In this document: piece after piece, positions 36,490 to 46,898 of the stretch
Layout of the letters: every line of letters begins with the position of its first letter
Numbering within the stretch: position 1 is the stretch's first letter
NCBI GenBank assembly: GCA_001598975.1
Contig: BBXU01003116.1
Location: 1 to 48,888 of the forward strand
DNA: 48,888 nucleotides
Direction of reading: 5' to 3'
Origin: Parachlorella kessleri
Lineage: Eukaryota; Chlorophyta; Trebouxiophyceae; Chlorellales; Chlorellaceae
The notes under the pieces: model-generated
Told to the model about the DNA's origin: nothing
What the model saw: the letters and a program-made list of their open reading frames with translations, nothing else
Database searches by the model: none
Program-made: the position numbers and the translations under genes

Positions 36490-36605
36490 CTGCGCCGCAC
36501 CCGGCTAACAGCCGGCCAGAAGCGGAGTCAACCTCGGCACATGAACCCCCCTGCGCCGCACCCCCCCGGCTCACAGCCCGCCAGGGGTGGAGTCGATGTC
36601 GGCAT
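36490..36605. repeat. Tandem duplication of the SABC stop-codon region, period about 62 bp
   Basis: The block at 36551-36605, which includes the last SABC codons and the TGA (36573-36571), is repeated downstream of the gene at 36490-36541. Both share CTGCGCCGCACCC and a GGCT(C/A)ACAGCC core; in the outer copy the stop position no longer reads TGA in that frame. Confidence 0.85.
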
Positions 36606-39600
36606 AGTCAAAGGGCATGAAGCGGTCCGGCTCCACTTGGACGTACACGCGGGAGCCCACCGTGAGGTCAAAACAGGCCTCGTCCTCCTGGCGTGACACC
36701 ACAAACTCAAAGTCCTGCAGCAGGGCAGGGGGGGGGAGATGACGCGGTGGCAGTAACACTTGAGAGCATTGCAAGCCCAAGGCCACCAAACCATGAAAGA
36801 TGACGCGGTGGTAGGGTTATGGCTGCCTCACGGGCTGCACGGACAGTACAACCGGAAGACCATAGACCATGACATCGCTCAACCAAAGTGAACATAGGCT
36901 TTTCCCTCATGTAGACACGTAGCATCCCCCCTCCCCCCAACACACACGCGCACACACGCGCACACACACACACTCACACGCGCGCGCGCAAACTCACCAA
37001 CCCACCCAACCCGGTGCACCCACCCACGCCACCAGCCCTAGCAGCCAGCCCACGTGCGACTCACCACGCCGTCATCAAACTTCAGGTAGTAGCGCACCGC
37101 CCAGCCCATGTTGACCCGGTCCGCCACGCTGGCGGGGCAGATGGTGGGCTCCTCCTCCGGGAAAACCTTCAGGATGAGGGCGTGGCTGGGCCGGCACATC
37201 ACGTACGGCTTGTCGGTGGTAACACCCATGCGCCGCACAAACTGCACCAGCGGGTACGCAGGTACATCGGCGCTAGGTACACAAAACCTAGAGGGTTTTC
37301 CCAGGGGGGGAAGCTGGACCCCATGGTGGTACCCCTTGGGGGGTACGCAGGCAGGCAGGCAGGCAGGGCAGGGGGCACGGGCTCAGCCCACGCTCCTCGG
37401 CTGGAATGCCACGCTCCGTGCTGCGGACGTCGGCAGCAGTAGCCCGGAGCCACCTACCACCATGCCCCGCCAGCCAGCCAAGCCAGGGGGCTCGACCGCG
37501 GTTCAGCACAGCCCAGCGCGGCGCAGCATGGCCCAGCATGGCGCAGCGCACCTGGCATGTAGATGGCAGGTGTTGCGTGTCCCCGGTGAAGTCCATGACA
37601 AATGGCGAATTGGGGTGCTCCGTGATCTCAGCCGGGGTGCCCTCCTGCTCCACCCGGCCCCGATTGAAGATGACGACACGGTCAGCCAAATCCCACGCCT
37701 CCTCCTGCAAAAGCCGGACGTAGGCACATCTGCTGAGTGAGAAGTCTACAAAGAGAAGCCCCGCCTGACTGCAGCCTGTCATGCATGTGTCGTGCCTCTG
37801 CAGCAGGAACGAGCAGTGTTCCATCAGTGTGAAGCTGGGGTGTCGGTGAGAACCCGGGGGAAGCAAGCCGCTACGTAAGGCATGCCTCCTATGCTGCGAG
37901 CGGTAAGGCATGCTCAGCAGGGGGTCACCTGGCCAAGGGCTGCACGACCCTCTCAAGAGTTAGGGGCAGGGAATGGCATCCACAAGACACGGTAGCCCCA
38001 AAGCGCCCCAGCTTATGCCGGGGACCCGGCCTTTCCCCGCAGGCACCCAGAACAACACCCATGTAAACCAGAGCGAGAGAGCACCGCCCGGCCCCCCCAG
38101 CAGCAGTGCTTCGCTCCGGGCACACGCTGGCTGCAAGCTGACGCCGCCGAGGACAGCTGGCAGCCGCCAAGGTCTTGCGGCAGCCAGCAGCAGGTAGAGA
38201 CCAGCGGCGAGGAAGTGGGGTGCAATCAAAAGTGGCAGAAAGGAAATAAAGGTATAGAAAATCTACACGCACCAGTACCGCATCTTCATAAAATACCTGC
38301 CCATACCACGCTACCTGCTGTTGCCTCACCTGGTCGTGCGTGACGAGGATGGTGGTGACCCCCAGCCGCCGCACGATGGCCTGCAGCCCCTCCCGCAGCG
38401 ACTTGCGCACCTGCGGGTCCAGCGCGCCAAAAGGCTCGTCCAGCAGCAGCACCTGCGGCCAGCCAGGCGGCCAGTCAGTCAGCCAGTCGGTCGGTCGGTA
38501 GACGGCCAGCCGGCAGAACCGGCGATTTCGTCGAAGTTTATTGGTGGGTTGGTCAGCCGGCAGCCGAGACGTGTGCAGGCAGGCAAGGAGGTGGGCGGGC
38601 GTTGAGGAGAGAATGCAATAAGGCAAAGCGTCAGGGGCGGGCCGGGGGGTAAATGAAGAACTACCACAGCGCTTGGGAGAAATTAGGACGATGCAGCTGG
38701 TGCATGGCAGCACTTCTGGCACTCCGTTGTACTGCCACTGATCTGCTGCCCAAACGCACCCGTCAATGGCAGGACAGCTGCAGCACTTGGTGCGATCAGG
38801 ACTAGCGCTCCCCCCGCTGCCACTCTTGCAGCAAGGGCACACACGCACTTTTTCGCCGCCCTGCTGACACCCTCTGTTGTCACAACCTGCGGCACTTACT
38901 ATCCCTCTCCTCCGGCTGGCTTGGTTCTCCCAGGGCAACACTCAAAGCACGGCTATAGCTGGCCTTGGCGCATCTATTTATTTATTCATCCTTCACCCCC
39001 GGCTGGCTGGCTGGCTGGCTGCCTGCCAAGCGCACCTTGGGCCCGGAGGCTAACGCCCGTGCCACCGCCACCCGTTGCTTCTGCCCGCCCGACAGCTGCG
39101 GCGGGTAGCGGCCGCCCAGCTCTCCCAACTCTATCAGCCGCAGCAGCTCCTCGGCCCTGCAGGGCGCCCGGTCACTTGTATGAAGAGGAAGGGGTGGATA
39201 TGACGCCATGCCTCCACACCATGCCTCGCAACCTCCGTCGGTAGCAGGCAGCCTGCCTGCCTGCCTTGTGGGCTGGCTGTCATTAGCTATGGCTAAGTTG
39301 CAGTGCTAGCCTGCTTCGTGATGCCACCGCCGCCACACGTTGGCAGGCACACAGCAAGCCGACCAGCTGCCCAACTCCATGCATTCGCCACGCACCAGCT
39401 GCAAAATCTAGTCCGGCACATGTGCTTGCAACGTCGCAACTGTCCCTTCCTCCAACGCTGGCAAACAGTGCATCCAATGGGAGCCTCCACGCCCAAGTCA
39501 GCTCCACCTGGGCCCTCCCTTAGCTTCCAACGGCCACATTTCGCAACTCACCAAACGGACATATAGTGCGACAATGTTACTACCTGTCCTCAGGAACCCA

Positions 39601-41392
39601 ATGTTATGGGATGCAGCACCTGCCGCCCCCCAGTCTCTGCTGGACTCCACTCAACTGATACCCCACCTCCCGCCACCTCCCTTGGCATCCACGTCCACAT
39701 GACTAACCCCCCCCCCCCCCCCCCCCTCTCTTCGCCACCTCACCTGGCATCCAGGTCCAAATCCATTTTGCGGATGCGTGGCCCAAACTTGATGTTGTCT
39801 GTCACCGTCATGTGCTTGAACAGCGCATACCCCTGCACACACGCGCGCACAGCATGTCACCTCGTGGTGCCATGATGTTGGCAGGTTCGCCGCACTCCTG
39901 CTTCAGCTGGCAGGATCCAAACTGACCCACGCACGGCACCAGTATAAGAGCCACAGATAATGGGGACGCCTTCAGTAGCTGACATCAAACCATCGTGGTG
40001 CTTGCAGCCCCTCGGGGAGCCACAAAAAGATCACCAAGCTGCACTTCCCCAGCAGCCCGCCACACAGCACCCTGCCACCCAGCCCACTGCACAGCAGCGC
40101 CCCTGGCTGCCATGCACACCAGGCAACCCTCCCCTGCTGCTGCACAACAGCACCACAGGACCAACAGGCACCCCTCCCCTGCTGCGCACAAGAGCACTAC
40201 AGGGAGCACCCACCTGGAACACGACCCCCAGGTCCCTGTCCTGCACCCGTGACTCGGTCACATCCACGCCGTCAAAGAACACACGGCCCTCCGTGGGCTC
40301 CTCTAACCCCGCTATGAGCCTCAGCAGCGTGGTCTTGCCTGCAGTTTTTATCACAATATGAAAGAATTGTTGTGTGGTTCAAAAGATATTGATGACAATT
40401 CGCAAGGGTTAAAATTGCAGAGGAGCACCCGCCTGTTGGACAGCCAACTTGCGGAATTTAACCATGCGATTTGCGTTGTACCAAGAGTAGCTCTGGCAAC
40501 AATATCACACTCACGCCAGCGAACCTGCCGATGTGTGAACTAGTGTGCTTACAATAAGCCCAGAAGAGAGATGAGTTGGCTATATGAAGCCATGCAGCAG
40601 GCTGCCGCGAGTCCGAAGACGGCGAACGACCAAGCCATAGCCCAGGTGCCACAGGCACGGCTTTACTGGGCCTGTTCATCGGGGACCATCGGAGAATGTG
40701 CAGGCTGGCTGGCACTCACAAGTAAATACGCTACGACCAGCTGCACTTCAGCAGCCAAGAGCTGGGCGCACCTGAGCCTGAGGGGCCCACAAGCGCTGTG
40801 ATGGTGCCCGCCTCCATGTCCACCGACACATCCTCGACAGCAGTGAAGATGCCTCGCCGCGTGCGGAACTTCTTGCCTATGTTCCTCACGGATATCTGCG
40901 CCCCCGTCAACTGCTGCGGGAAGCTTGGCTGCTGCAAGTGCTGTTCTTCTTGCTGCTGCTGCTCTTCTTGCTGCGGCCGCTGTGTTCGCTGCTGCTCGGG
41001 CTGCTGCGTATGGTGGAAGGGTGCGTGCTGCTGTGGCAGCGTAGCTCCGTTCTGCGCCGCAGCCAAGAAACTGTGTTTTCAACTCCGTGACCCTAGGGTC
41101 CAGAAGGCAGTATGGGTCCCTCCTGACCCACACAAAGAGCCACAAGCAGCGGCTTCTGGTGTGGTGCACTGCTATGCACCAGGCCCACCTGTGGGGGTGT
41201 TGCCCCATTCCCTGCAACAGATTGGTCTTTCGACGGCGATGCTGTCGGCTGAGCACTGCAGGCGGCTGCAGTGGCTCTCCTCCTGGCAGCTTTTGCCCAC
41301 TGGCTACCAACACAGGGCCGGCGCAACTCAGCCTCCGGCTGCAGCGATCGGGTTGAATACCCCCTTAAGGCATGCAACAGGGTGGCTGGCAT
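36571..41392 (-). CDS. SABC: Chloroplast sulfate ABC transporter ATP-binding subunit (CysA/SABC type)
   Basis: The ATPase that powers sulfate import across the chloroplast envelope, partnering in Chlamydomonas with SULP1, SULP2 and SBP1. Nine phase-consistent exons: 41392-41189, 41051-40772, 40338-40214, 39832-39744, 39156-39036, 38452-38330, 37704-37552, 37241-37065, 36714-36571; 471 residues. Exon 1 is Arg/Ala/Ser-rich, a likely transit peptide; exon 2 begins with a Gln-rich linker, then [12 protein letters not shown]. Walker A is [20 protein letters not shown], the Q-loop region [14 protein letters not shown], the ABC signature [20 protein letters not shown], Walker [13 protein letters not shown], and the H-loop [17 protein letters not shown]. 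The C-terminal about 130 residues ([10 protein letters not shown]...YLKFDDGV...[13 protein letters not shown]) form a TOBE-like regulatory domain as in bacterial CysA. The His usual after the Q-loop Gln is Gly here. Exon 1 was joined by phase and donor consensus rather than homology, so it is less certain than the rest. Confidence 0.9.
36940..36991. repeat. (CA)n/(CG)n simple repeat
   Basis: Alternating CA and CG dinucleotides in the last SABC intron; purely purine-pyrimidine alternating, so a potential Z-DNA tract. Confidence 0.85.
37348..37368. repeat. (CAGG)n microsatellite
   Basis: About five CAGG units in an SABC intron. Related four-base runs (GGCT at about 38998-39021, CAGT/CGGT at about 38460-38500) sit in other introns of the same gene. 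Confidence 0.85.
39707..39726. repeat. Poly-C run of 20
   Basis: Homopolymer in an SABC intron, next to the splice donor of the exon ending at 39744. Its true length may vary or be misassembled. Confidence 0.9.
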
Positions 41393-42378
41393 GCTACAGC
41401 TGGGAACGAGCTTAGTATAGGTCCCTGGAGTTATGAAGTTGAGGAGGGCATGCAGCGCTTGATGTGTTGATGACGTATTCAGAGGAGAGCAAGATCCGTT
41501 AAATGACTACTGCATTTCGGGAGCAGCGCAGAATGCGTGTTTCATTTGCCAGCAATATGAGGTAAGCGGCAGCACGCACAGCAGACATGGGTGACTTCAT
41601 CTCAGCATGGTGCGGCTGTACACCAGCGGCCATACAGGGAGAGGTACTAGAAAAGTTGACTGAGCATCACCTGAGATATCAGGTCACTGCCTGCCGCGCC
41701 GCCATTGCAATCTGACAAGGACACAAAACGGCCCGCCTGCCTAGGTTAACATGCATATTGATATTGACATGCTGCCTGCAACACCGGCGCAGCGGCCCGA
41801 CACGACTGACAACAAGTAGCAGGAAAACTCCAGCGGCATGCAACTACGTTCCCCACCCTTTTCACAAGACTGATGCAGCCTAGACTCAACCAGACTGGTT
41901 CAGTCTTAGTTTGCTTGCACTATCACCCCGCAAAAGCGAACCCTATCCTTCAACCAAATGGTTCGAATTCCCTTGGCAAGCACATTGACAGAGAAGGGCC
42001 TGGGCCTGCCTCCGCCATCATAAACAAAAGCAAGCAACAAGTAAGCTGCGGATATTCACCTGCTTGCCCCCCGGGGCTTACTAAGAGCTGCTCATCCACG
42101 CATGTCGCAGAAAGGCCGGGTTCTGACCAATAAGTGGCTTACCACACGGTCACGCATGGCAGCAATCTCAAGCCTTCCGCATAATGGCCACCACTTGAAG
42201 CTCATGCAGAACCTCTCCCTTGCCGACCACTGGTCCATTCTGTCACCCGCAGCTGACCAGGCTCATGCAAGCGACCTCAAAGCCTCTCCAAACTCATCGC
42301 TGGTACGCCTCGCAGTACGCCCACACAGTACGGCCTCGCAGTTGGGAATACAGCCTCTGCAAGCGACCCCCAGCCCGC
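41393..42378. other. Spacer between VPS2 3' end and SABC 5' end
   Basis: Nearly 1 kb holding the VPS2 3' UTR and SABC promoter, both on the minus strand. No gene, clear TATA box or TGTAA was recognised. Confidence 0.5.
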
Positions 42379-44722
42379 CTACGTCTTTCGCAGCCGGTCC
42401 AGCCGCGCCTGCAGGTCGTCATCCAAGCCGGGGTCCCCGCCGCCGCCCACGGCCCCTGCGCCGCCGCCGCCGCCGCCCATGCCACCGCCGCCGCCACCTG
42501 CTGCCGCGCCTATCGCCTGTGGCTGCACTTCCTGTGGCGCCGCCTGCGCCACCCGCTTGGCGGGGGCTGCCACTAGCTCAGAGTCCAAGTTGACCCCGAT
42601 CTCAGCAAGCACCTACAACAACGAGGCGCAAGGGTGTTGCCATGGCTCGAAAACGATGCTCGGTTGGCGCCGGCGAGCAGAGTGTCCGGTTCACAGGCTC
42701 GGCAAATTCTGGGTGCCATGAGAAAATTCTGGACTCCAACGGACAGCAGCTTCCTGGGGTGTGTAGCACTTCAAGCCTTTCACTTCAACTATCCAGCATC
42801 TGTTAGTAAACCCTGTGATGGCAGGGAAAGCACAGCAGCTGCGAGGAGACCAGACCACCTACTACAAGGGCCGAGCTGCAATCTGCCCACAGGGGTCTAC
42901 TTCTCCATCATGATGGCCCTACCTGATTAACAATGTTGTCCGTTTCCTCCTCCTCATCTGCACCCTCAAATACATCATCAACAGCATCCCCCATCATCTC
43001 TGATGTCATCTCCATTTTCTGCGGTGGAGGCAGACAATGGGACCTTGGCTCCGAGGGAAGACAAAAAGGTCTCCTGCTTGCAAACACCCTACTACCTAAG
43101 CACATTCCCTGCACCTCACCCTGTTTGTCTAGTTCAGCTGACCTACAACACGAACCACCCTGCCGACATAGCCCCATGCCTGATCGCAGTGCAACCTTCT
43201 GGTCTTAGCTCCGCACCGGGGCGGCCTACTGGCTCCAAGATACTCTGATAAGCCGCAGAGGATACCTTGCATCTAGCCCTGCCCACGCGACTCTATCCCA
43301 CCTGACCTCTGTCCACCCTACCTGGCATCATAGCAAGAAGGGCGTCGCTTGTAGCAACTCAATTGCCCCACACGTAATAACTAACATTAATCAACACTAC
43401 AAGCGCATTCTACATCTAGCCCTGCAAGTGCACTTCGCCTCTAACCCCCTGTTCGCACCACCTGCCACCCTTACTACCACAGTTGTCGTGACGTGCAGCA
43501 AGATCGCAGCGACCCTGGCCTCTGCTGTGCAACCCTTCTGCAAACCTCCAACAGCCGCACATCAGCACCACATCTCCCAACCCAGCCCACCGCTTCTGCA
43601 CAGTTGTCCTGCCAACCCACCCACTGCAGAAGTCCGCCCATACAGCCACCCAGCCCACCTCATTTTGCCTTTCAAACTCCATCATAATTTTCTGCATGGC
43701 CGGCAGGTTCATCTGGCGGTTCATCGCCCCCATCGCCTTGGTTGCTCCCCGCATGGCATCCGCCATGGCTTGTGTCGACTTGAGCGTCTGCATGAGGTGA
43801 GTCACTCCACGTCATATCAGCTCTTGGCCCTGCCAGAGTCCTGGAAAAGTACCCCTGGCCGGCAAGAGCTACGTGTTCCACAGCACCCGTGCGTGGGTGC
43901 CATTTGGGCCCTGCCAATGCTCGCAACCACACGCGTGGCGTGAACCACGTCAGCTAGGGCAAGGTAGGGAGCATCCCCGACACGCCAGCTGCTGAGGGCG
44001 CTTACCGCTATCCGCAGTGATACCGCCTGCAGCTGGCTTTTCAGCTGGAACATGCGGTTCACAGCGTTGCGGTTCCGCACCATCGACTTGGCCATCACTC
44101 GCACAGCGTCCTGCACACCACCACCGCTTAGAGAGCCCGTTGCTAGGGAGCCCCGTACGGGCGATGCTAGCAAGTCTCGCCATGTTGCCACAACTTTACT
44201 TACCCTTCATAGAGCCGTACTGAAGCAATTATGTATCAAAGAGGCCGCCACCCGCTGCTAGCGGCCTATGCGCCTAGGCAAAAAGCCGCCACCGCCGCGT
44301 TGCTGCCCCACTCTGCGCCAGATTCTCTGCCCCTCCTCCCAGTCCTAGCAGCTGGCTCACAATTCCAGGGCAACACCAACGCGCAAGTTAGGCTCGCTCA
44401 ACGTCCATGTGTGCAGCTGCTGCACCTGGCACAACAACCGGGGCGCCCCTCACCATCTGCCCTTGGCTGGCCATCTTCTTTATCTCAACAACCAGCTTCT
44501 TCTCCTGGCTCTGCAACTGCATCCGCTCCCTATCCAGCTCCCTTATGGCTTTGTCTAGCATACGCTTATTCTCCCGCAGCAGCTCTGCAGAGGGCAACGT
44601 GGAGGGCAGCTTTAGGAGACATTCTCCACAGCGTCACCGAGCAGCCTGTTTCGGCTTGATCACAGGCTGGGAGTCCGAAGCTTGCCTGCTGGGGTTTTCT
44701 TCTTCCCAAACAACCACGACAT
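42379..44722 (-). CDS. VPS2: ESCRT-III subunit VPS2/CHMP2
   Basis: Charged multivesicular body protein that polymerises on membranes for endosomal sorting, cytokinetic abscission and membrane repair, and is removed by VPS4. Six phase-consistent exons: 44722-44686, 44584-44454, 44110-44006, 43787-43659, 43018-42923, 42612-42379; 243 residues. Exon 1 encodes MSWLFGKKKTPA, the basic membrane-binding start typical of VPS2; then LLRENKRMLDKAIRELDRER, KMASQGQM, RVMAKSMVRNRNAVNRMF, LKSTQAMADAMRGATKAMG, MNLPAMQKIMMEFERQNE and EMTSEMMGDAVDDVFEGADE. The end, DDDLQARLDRLRKT, is an MIM1-type helix for the VPS4 MIT domain. A Gly-rich insert (about 20 Gly) before that helix makes it slightly longer than plant VPS2.1. 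The first intron uses a GC donor. Divergent from the small gene at 45030. Confidence 0.95.
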
Positions 44723-45029
44723 GTTGGCTTTGACAGGGAGGCCAACAGAGAAGATCTACAGTAGGCTGTCTCACTTCTGCACACAGGAAAGAAAACGAAA
44801 GATGCATTCAGTTTAGGTGTACCGTGTTCAAGCTCTACAAGGGGACGCGTCCTGTGCACGAAATTTCCGACATTCCGAGATTCCTGTCTCGGAGCTACCC
44901 CCAGGAGGTTGTCAAGAGCAGGCCCATAGCATGGGCCCATAGACGCTATTGAATATTAAAAGCCGCTCGTGGTCAGTTATTTCCAAGCACGGAGGCGCCA
45001 ACGGCATCCACCGCTCAGTTGGGTGACCA
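44723..45029. promoter_or_regulatory. Short divergent promoter, VPS2 / small unknown gene
   Basis: Only 307 bp separate the two divergent start codons, so promoters and 5' UTRs are shared or overlapping. No specific element was assigned. Confidence 0.5.
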
Positions 45030-45871
45030 ATGCACGCCCTTCCAATAAAGCCTAGCCGCATATTCTATCGCCGGGAGCAAGACAAGAAAGAAGAACACCT
45101 CGCACACGTGTCCCCCAAGAGCCCACCGGCTCAGGCGCTGCGACCGGCCAGTCCAACCAAGAAGCCCAGCGTTCTGACAGCCCGGACGCCCAGTGACACA
45201 CTTCAGGTACGGGTTTTGCGGTGGGCCTTGGGTGTGGGACAGCAGTCCTGTCACTTGGGACGAGCCTGCACAGGAACGGCAGGTTACCCTCCTAACCTCC
45301 CAAGCTCAGCTGCCCAAGCTGTGGGGCTGTGGGACAGTGGCGGAGGGAGGTTGTGGCTATCCCATATAATAAACACAGCACACATAGCTGCCACCGTGAC
45401 TGCCAGCTCTCCCTTACATACACCCTGGTGCTCTTCCGCCCTGCTCCAAGTTATTATGGGTGGCGGAACGCTTATCTCCAGGGTTACTTCTGGTAAAGCG
45501 GTGGTCCCCTTGCATCCTGTAAGAGATGCGCTTGGAGTGCGCATAAGTAAACAAATATGCCCAGGCCTCATAGGCGCAGCTGTAGCCTTGCCTGGAGTGG
45601 TGCCCCTGGGCGCTAGGGGTGCAGTAATAGTGCCCACTCCGGGAAAGCTGTGTATAGCTCATGCTGCGGGGGTATGGCTCGACCATAACTTAAAACCTAC
45701 CCTTTGTCGCCGCAGGATGACAACCTGCTGGCCAGCCACCCGCTGCCTGTGGAGGAGCTAGAGAAGCCAGTCTCCCACCGGCTGGGAGCGTCGGTCGAGG
45801 CCGAGTCCGACCTACCGCTGGCAGTGGACCTGCAGGTAGCAGCGGTGGGCCCCCTGCAGGCGAGCAGCTGA
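45030..45871 (+). CDS. Small two-exon gene of unknown function (110 residues)
   Basis: I do not recognise this protein. Exon 1 (45030-45206) opens with MHALPIKPSRIFYRREQDKK and continues Pro/Ser/Lys-rich; exon 2 (45716-45871) contains DDNLLASHPLPVEELEKPVS and ends in TGA. The intron is GT-AG with acceptor CGCCGCAG and joins in phase 0. The N-terminal part is basic with SP and TP sites, the C-terminal part acidic; no membrane span or cysteine motif is visible, and the protein looks largely disordered. Exon 2 could instead splice at CAG|GTAGCA (45835) to a third exon near 45960 encoding a leucine-rich end. Evidence is the codon-like composition, matched splice sites and position opposite VPS2. 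Confidence 0.45.
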
Positions 45872-46898
45872 TGACAGGGTGTACGACAGGGTGGGAGAAG
45901 CTTACGAGGTCAGCGATAGTTCAGAGGTCAGTACGGAGCCCCGCTCGTGCCGGCGCCGCAGGCAGGCACTGCTGCTGCTGCTGCGACTGCTGCTGGGCCT
46001 TGACTGAGTGTACGAGATAGCTAGCACGTGAAATGGTGCTGTGGTAAGAGTGGTGGAGAGGCTTAGCAGTAGTTACAATGTGTGCCTTGTACTGCGCGCC
46101 GTACTGTTCTCAGTGCTAGCGAGAATATGATGTTATAGCCTGGGACTTTGGCTTACCCAAGGATCGGTGGAGGCATCTATGTGTACAGATGTTATGTAGG
46201 CGGGGCTGAGAAGAACAAATTGTGACCCGCGCTGTGCGCTACCGAACCCGTTTGTGTGATACTATGTACTGCAACTCTATGTTTTATACAGTCTTGTATG
46301 ATTGCACCTGTGTACAATATCACCTATTTGGAAAGTGAGACCTGTAAGAAAGCCATCTGGCTTGGCTTGAGTTTGAGACGGTGAGGCCGTCCTTGGTCCA
46401 TACAGTGCTACAAACCGGATACTGCTCCGACCATTTTATGTGAAGGCAGGTTTGAATACCCACACCCGGAGCAGACCCTTGTCCATTGCGGCCACACTCA
46501 ACCATCTTGCGATGGCTGCACCTTACATAAGTTGGATCCATCTGGCTGGGAATGACCAGTAGGCGGTTGCCTCGCTGGAAAACTGGCCCGACGCATGCAG
46601 CAAATCCCCCTTTTCTTCCCAACTGCAGGCTGCAAACAGGCTCCATATCATGATGTCAGGCAGATACCCCGTTGATATGCTAACTTGCTAAGCGGAAACA
46701 CCCTTGGACGGCATGCGACAACATACTACAGCACCTTGCCGCCTTGGAGTACAAATATATTTGCATGCTGCATAGATCTGCAAGACCGAGACCAGCATCC
46801 AGCAAGCAGTCAAAGAGCATAGGTTGGGGGTAGGAAGGGAAGGAATAAAATGGCAGGTGAGGCAAGTGACAGGACCACAGTGCGTCACCCCAGTCTTC
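45872..46898. other. Convergent 3' intergenic region with opposed TGTAA signals
   Basis: About 1 kb without supportable coding sequence. TGTAA occurs on the plus strand at 46343-46347 (for the small gene) and on the minus strand at 46527-46523 (for the GST-N-like gene), which fits two converging 3' UTRs. Confidence 0.5.

Noticed and set aside
40663..41313. A 216-codon minus-strand ORF overlapping SABC exons 1-2
   Set aside because: It is in another frame from the ABC ATPase reading frame and ends before the Walker motifs.
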